Source of the DNA: Pseudopyrenochaeta lycopersici
Lineage: Eukaryota; Ascomycota; Dothideomycetes; Pleosporales; Pseudopyrenochaetaceae
NCBI GenBank assembly: GCA_003313425.1
Contig: NHZP01000041.1
Span: 310,001 to 374,000 of the forward strand
Reading direction: 5' to 3'
Length of the DNA stretch: 64,000 nucleotides
The position numbers and the translations under genes were made by a program. The first letter of the stretch is position 1, and every line of letters starts with the position of its first letter. Shown one piece after another: positions 59,203-64,000 of the stretch. The notes beneath the pieces were generated by a model. That model searched no databases. It was not told the origin of the DNA and saw only the letters and a program-made list of their open reading frames with translations.

Positions 59203-62171
59203 CAGGGTAGTAGGTAACTTATATAACATAATTGGAAGGGCAGTTCCAGTTATATAATAACCGCTTGAGGGCAGTTATATTATGTTATATAGTTACCTAA
59301 AATGCCAAGACTGGGTTAGTAAGCCCTTTGAAAAAGTGAGATGAATGCATGAAGCTCAAAATAGGTGCTAATATTTATATAAACTTCTTTATTAGGAAGT
59401 CTCCGCTGATGTAGAGAGACTTAGGAGGCCTTCTAGCACCGGCACAGCCGCCGTAGCTTCATCTCTTATTACATTACTCTCCTCCAGCACCTCCCTAGCC
59501 AAATCACCTGCTATTGTCCTTCCGTCCCTAGCTGTTAATCTAATCTAGCTCTTTAAACACTCACTCTGCTCAACAACCTTAGCGCTAAGTTGGTGTCGCT
59601 CCTATGTTATTGTACGCCTGGCTCTAGAGAATACGCGTTCGCTTTCAGCCGACATCGCTGGGATAGAGAGGAGATCGATCGCCATGCGTAAGAGGCGTAG
59701 GAAGTTCTTACGCTAGGTAGGTTCGAGCCACTAATCAAGGGCAGAGCCAGCAATACTTGGTATGGGGTTGCCCTATAAGAGAAAGATGTTAGTAAAAGTT
59801 ATAGGCAGCAAGATCCTATAAGAATTACCTTAATAAACTGCTTAAACTCGTCTAATAATGTAGACCTAGCCATCTCCCTTTCAAATCAGTGTCGTTCAAG
59901 GGCATTGGTAATGGACTCTGGGTCAATTAGCGTTGAAACTTCACATGGAATAGCCATAAACTTATATTCCTTCATCCACAATCTCCGTACGGCGTCAATT
60001 GCCCAATCCATCGTACCTAGGTAAACTTCTTTAACAGCTTTCTACTCATCCTTAAGATATCGTCTCCGGAAGGTAGGATTAAGAAGCAGTGCGCCAGCGT
60101 ATGCAGGTGTTTGATTGGTAAGTTTGTAATACTTATTAAATGCGAACCACATAGATAAAAGCGATGCAGAGAGGTTTGTGTCGGCTGTATGCTCGCTCTA
60201 CTTTGTTTTAATATGGCTGATAAGGTAATCTATTGACTCTAGCACCTGATTGAGCGTCGCATTATCCTGTTTGAGAATGGCGGTAGTGTCGCGAAAGGGC
60301 TTTAAAATATCCCTCGTCTCCTTTAAGCTCTCCTACTTATCGCGATTGATAAAGTTCTTCTGCATATTATCCTAGTTCTTATTAATAAAGACTCTTACGT
60401 AGTTCTCTAGTTGAATTGCCGCCTCTAACATTGTTAGCTATGAATTCCAGCGCGTATTATTGTCCCGGGGGAGGATTCTTCCAGCTAGTTTAACAAATCT
60501 TTGATACTGACATGGTGAGCGACGGAGCTATACAGCGACGTTGTGGATCTTTTCTAGTGGACCAAACTTTCTCCACTCTTCCTGAGTAGTCTTATTCTGA
60601 TCATACTTGTCCTCTGAGTGAAGTCTAAGCCTCTCTTCCTCTTGCTGAAGCTCCTCTGCTGCCTTAATAGCTAGCTCTACCGCATCTTTATTCTTTGTAA
60701 AGAGGAAGGCTTGGCAAGCTAAGTTAAGAATATGACCTATACATTGAATTTGGTGTTGCTGAGCGCCCTAGTGTTGGAAGCGACGAGCGAGAAGGCGGCA
60801 AATCTTATTATTTGAACCGTGGTTGTCTCCTGTATATAGGTAATTAGCTATTAAATAGACTTTGAAGGGTTTTATTATTAGATTTAATGCCTACTAGTAA
60901 TATAACCTAACTGTTCTTCGTTAATCTCGTACTCCTGCAGGACTTTAAAGAATATTTGCTCCTGTTTATCAGTACTATGACCATCCTTGTGCTCACGAAG
61001 AGCTAATGTAGCCTTCTGCAACCTCCCTAGCTTGTCTATAAAGTAAGCCGTAATCGCTTAGTAGTAGCTCTTGTTTGGTGAGGTCCAAATATCCGTAGTA
61101 AAGTGTATTTTAGAGAGCGATTCAGTAAGCTTTTGCTTAATAACTTCCTTTTGAACTTTATATGTCTTTCCTAGCAGCTTTCTAACAGACTAGCGAGACT
61201 TTTTAACCGGACCGTCGCGCTCAACTAGTGTGTAATTTGATATCTTCATAAGGAGGTGGAACTCAGGCCACTCGACTATCGTGTGAGGGAGGTTGTGGTT
61301 GACTATCATCATAACCAGTACGTTTAGCCAGTCAGCTTGGTTTACTGAATCGCGAAGAACTTGAGCCTTTAGGGCCTCCGCTGTACTCTCTGCACGCTGT
61401 TGCTGGATGTTAAAGCTAGCAGCGAGGCGATTCGACTCCTCTTCTACCTTTAGTTTCTTATTCGATAAAATATGCAGGCCGTGAGTTGTCCGGAGATGCA
61501 GGCGGAAGGCAGTTGCACTAGTAAGTCCCTTTCTACACCGCCTGCAGTAAAAGATCTCTTGATTTGAGTTGCCACGCTGTGGTTTGCCTTCAGGAGGCTT
61601 ATCTAATGCAAAGCTCCAAAGTTCATCTGCCTCCCGTGCTCTCCGGCGCCTTTTTTGTGGTATACTGGCTTGGTGGTGCGTGTCCTTGCGGGCAAGCGTT
61701 AAGTCGTCAAAGTCGCGCGAATTAAGCTCGGAGATCGTTAAGAGTTCTTCGCTGGCTTCTTCTTGGGCTCGTCGAGAAGCCCTAGTTGTTCTTTGGGTGC
61801 TGTCTATAGTGTATTTGAAAATGCAGAGAGGGACCAAAAAGATGTGGATGGCAGAGTGCAGATGTTACCTTTTTGGCAGGGCTCAGGGGTCGGTACGGGA
61901 TATAGAGTCCCTAAGCGACGCGCGCACAGACGGAATATGTTTAAAACTAGCCCCTTTTGTAGGTAAAATGGGCTCGAGCGTCCTTGATTTACCTGGTAAC
62001 TTTGACACCTCACATCTCCATGCAGCGGCCAGCAACACCAAAAGATACTGTAGAGTTATATAACTATATAACTTAGGCAACATAACTGCCTGAGGCAGTT
62101 ACAGTTATGTATTATGTAGTTATCTAACAATATAACTATATAATATAACATAATTATTACCTACATGCCTG
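59203..62171 (-). mobile_element. hAT element F inserted in the zinc-cluster exon (2969 bp)
   Basis: Ends CAGGGTAGTAGGTAACTT on the left and, reversed, CAGGCATGTAGGTAATAATT on the right (CAGG, then GTAGGTAA shared), flanked by a perfect 8-bp duplication CTTTGTGC (59195-59202 and 62172-62179). Subterminal regions are full of TTATATAAC/GTTATATTA units. Removing it restores the exon boundary between CGKCTK and the SLGIVF block apart from a one-base shift. Confidence 0.88.
59397..61837 (-). pseudogene. hAT F transposase, heavily mutated
   Basis: The N-terminal half is open from 61837: a basic segment, a BED-like finger (EIFYCRRCRKGLTSATAFRL, then HLRTTHGLH) and NLPHTIVEWPEFHLLMKISN. After a TAG at 61190 the homology goes on through many stops: IHFTTDIWTSPNKSYY, LALREHKDGHS, and finally hATC with VFSRARRTIT-stop-ERHQLS and ECLKS-stop-IRLTARD. 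These last two stops are TAG where Trp is expected. No intact product is possible. The pattern again fits RIP. Confidence 0.75.
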
Positions 62172-62306
62172 CTTTGTGCATTTCCCGCACACAGGCTTCC
62201 TCTCATCACACTTCAGCTTCCGCTGACGGCAGGTAAGGCTATGGTGGCGTCAGAGAGTTGTAATATGGGAGGGGAGGTCCACTTACCATCCAGTTCGTGA
62301 GCGCAT

Positions 62307-63327
62307 CTCAGCACAGTAGTCCTGGATGTGTGGGTCTATCTAAGGGGTGCTGTTGTCGAGGGACTCGTACCGAGCAATGTGGGTACGAAGGAACGTTCAC
62401 ATGAGTCGGCGAGCATTGCTCTATATCTATCTCAGCATGCTGGTGGGCAAGAAAGCTTTCGGGCTCGAAGGTTAGATGCGGGGTCTTGCATGGTTCACGC
62501 CAGTGCGGATCCTTCATCACAATTAAGCAGGCCTGTAGTGTTAGTAAAAGGTTTTCCCTTGCCCTAGCTTGCGTCAACCTGAATCGCAATCACATTACTC
62601 GATCTGGGACTCTTGAAAACAACACACTAGCGTTCGGTGTGAAGGCAAACTGCAACGAGCCAGCATGCTGAATCCCGTCAAGCGCTGCGGCGAGCCAAAT
62701 CATGACCGAACCGCAGACGCACATCACTTCCAGAAGCGGCGCACGTAGAGCTCGCTGGAGTGTGGCCGCTAGTTGCCACTCTGTTTAAGCTTTTCTCCTG
62801 GCCGCTGTGCCTTTGCTCTAAGGATGCGTTTCGGCCCGTTCGGCTAAGCTACGCTCCAGTGGGAGCTCCTTACCTATGTCCATGCTCAGATCCGGCAGTT
62901 GTGTCAAGAATCAAAGAATTGAATTGGAGGCCTAGATTCATATGGATTATTAGTAGCAGACCTGGGTTCATATTATGAATTCGATTATGAATCGGATTAT
63001 TAGTCAGCAATTGTGAAGCAGAAGCAATAAATTTCGGCGATGTGGCTGGAAATCTATCCCTTCGTCTGCTGGATATGCTCTCAATCTATGGAGAGCTTGA
63101 GAGCGACAGGGATAGTGACAGGGGCCAGAACACCAAAGTCATCTGCGGCTATTCGCAGCCGAACAATCGCGATAATTCAACCAAAACGTGGTATTTTGAG
63201 GTCGCATGAGCTGTGAAATTTGAACGAGGCTATTCGCATTCATATAAAATCGATTTGCAGCCCAAATCTTGGTGTTTTGGATCCAAATCGCGACGAATTC
63301 GCGACTCAAATCGAGCCAACATCCACA
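62307..63327. other. Intergenic, promoter side of the regulator gene
   Basis: About 1 kb with only short frames of no known family. The first part should contain the promoter of the disrupted Zn2Cys6 gene. AT-rich stretches near 62930-63000 and 63170-63330 may belong to the piggyBac element that follows. Confidence 0.45.
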
Positions 63328-64000
63328 TCAAATTCGACTACTTCCTGTCACCCGCTTCAAGTGATTTTTGAAGCAAATGCTTTCACAAAGATTTAGATTA
63401 TACAGCCCACAGCCCCACCCTGGCCTTGGTGGTCGAATGTTGGTGGAATGCTCTGTAAGTGGCCTTTGAATACTCGTTGATTTGCGCATGTTAGCCATGC
63501 ATTCACTGCAGTTCCCTTGGACCTTATGCCTTTTGTATTGATGCTCCTCGCGTGGAATCTCAGGATAAGGAGGCTTTGCTCGTCCGCGGCGTCCATCCAC
63601 GTGTTCTGAGCGTTCAAAGAGCTGCTCCTAAAGCCTCTGTCGGAATTCTCTTTGGGACGCAAATGGAGGTTTCTTACCGTCTTCTGGGCCTCGAAAAGTG
63701 AGCAAATATATGTTGATAATTGATGCCTGGAAGAGGAAGTTCCAAAGAGGCTTCTACGTTCGATAATAAAGTCGTTTAAGCTCACATTCGGCTTTGCTTT
63801 GGTCAAAACGATTGACTGCATTCATATTGTGATTGTACTCGTCTACCTACTTCGGAATCCCCATTTCCTTCTCTACTCTATTGCCGAATGCCTTCCGAGT
63901 GGCCTTTGAATTGGTAGAAGTCTTTGCGGGCCGTCGTCGTCGTCGTCGAATCACCCATTGCTTGCCGTTATGAACAGTGCTCATAAATAGCACAATTCTT
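63328..64000 (-). pseudogene. piggyBac-type transposase C-terminal fragment
   Basis: On the minus strand from the window edge one frame reads RRRRRPAKTSTNSKATRKAF, GNRVEKEMGIPK, stop, VDEYNHNMNAVNRFDQSKAE, LKRLYYRT-stop-KPLWNFLF, QASIINIYLLTF, then a Cys-rich end (GNCSECMANMR, then RPGWGCGLYNLNLCESIC). The YN-x2-M-x2-V-x3-D-Q block, the R-x-W-K-P-L-W block and the terminal cysteines are piggyBac (DDE_Tnp_1_7) features. Two TAG stops sit at probable Trp codons. A CGT repeat lies near 63926-63946. The gene continues beyond the window. Confidence 0.7.

Larger units (their letters stand above)
56934..62306 (-). pseudogene. Zn2Cys6 transcription factor split by a hAT
   Basis: Exons read: 62306-62287 (MRSRTG), 62238-62180 (zinc cluster CLTCRQRKLKCDERK, VCGKC), then 2969 bp of hAT with its target duplication, 59202-59033 (SLGIVFRHQHNASMNG), 58979-57819 and 57766-56934. 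Introns are 48, 53 and 52 bp, GT-AG. The large exons hold the fungal-specific regulatory domain (PYLLRWFAEGPGYWMDLFDL, LLKYAAVACAAKAFARVQ, ISKARRAMFWNIARQDMLAA, DTESIWLWKEAGLLI, DIGWATDYWVRRLAEQW). Besides the hAT, a one-base loss near 59185 appears to shift the frame just before CVPSLG. The protein end is replaced by LTR sequence. The downstream body is undamaged, so loss of function looks recent; a truncated product without the zinc cluster could start at 58920. Confidence 0.78.

Overview
This window looks like chromosomal DNA of a filamentous ascomycete (Pezizomycotina; a Dothideomycete of the Pleosporales type is plausible but not proven). The evidence is short spliceosomal introns of 44 to 113 bp, families confined to or expanded in these fungi (CFEM/Pth11-like receptor, Zn2Cys6 regulator, FunK1-type kinase, SET-MYND protein), and very many fungal transposons, several carrying stop codons of the kind left by repeat-induced point mutation (RIP). 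No rRNA, tRNA or CRISPR array was recognised. All calls are by eye, without database searches.

Layout. 1-5.7 kb: a partial unknown gene at the left edge, a PD-(D/E)XK-like DUF7924-type protein, a SNTX/MACPF-like N-terminal domain protein, a bZIP factor and a decayed FunK1 kinase. 5.83-11.06 kb: a complete, very young Ty3/gypsy chromovirus with identical 173-bp LTRs, a 5-bp target duplication, one in-frame UAG between gag and pol, and an apparent self-priming site. 11.1-12.9 kb: an intact SET-MYND gene ending only 30 bp from the gypsy target site. 13.3-17.8 kb: remnants of pogo, MULE, Myb-like and hAT sequences with small MITEs and solo LTRs. 17.8-18.8 kb: an intact BTB gene. 19-28.4 kb: a MITE with a nested solo LTR, a RIP-damaged pogo element, an intact-looking 856-aa hAT, an orphan ORF and a frameshifted hAT. 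28.5-30.0 kb: an intact four-exon CFEM receptor. 31.1-33.0 kb: a pogo/Fot-type element with 43-bp inverted repeats and TA target duplication. 34.4-36.6 kb: a divergent pair, enoyl-CoA hydratase/isomerase and a metallo-beta-lactamase-fold protein with a degraded metal site. 36.7-49.6 kb: Tc1-like and hAT fragments, a broken copia with a 124-bp insertion, then a nest of hAT elements with an intact spliced hAT (751 aa) inside a RIP-damaged one. 50.0-51.0 kb: an intact four-exon isochorismatase-like hydrolase. 51.4-56.4 kb: a sliced acetate-transporter fragment, another hAT, solo LTRs and a MITE. 56.9-62.3 kb: a Zn2Cys6 regulator split by a hAT inserted in the zinc-cluster exon and cut by an LTR at its 3' end. 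63.3-64 kb: a decayed piggyBac transposase.

How it fits together. The window is a transposon-rich accessory region with a few islands of ordinary genes. Two generations of elements are visible: older copies with TGG-to-TAG and CAG-to-TAG stops, and younger copies (the gypsy, the inner hAT at 44.6-47.4 kb, the hAT at 21.3-24.4 kb) with open frames. The young copies imply that RIP is weak or absent now, or that they arrived recently. The most notable signals are the self-priming, UAG-separated chromovirus, the nested hATs of different age, and the transposon-split transcription factor.
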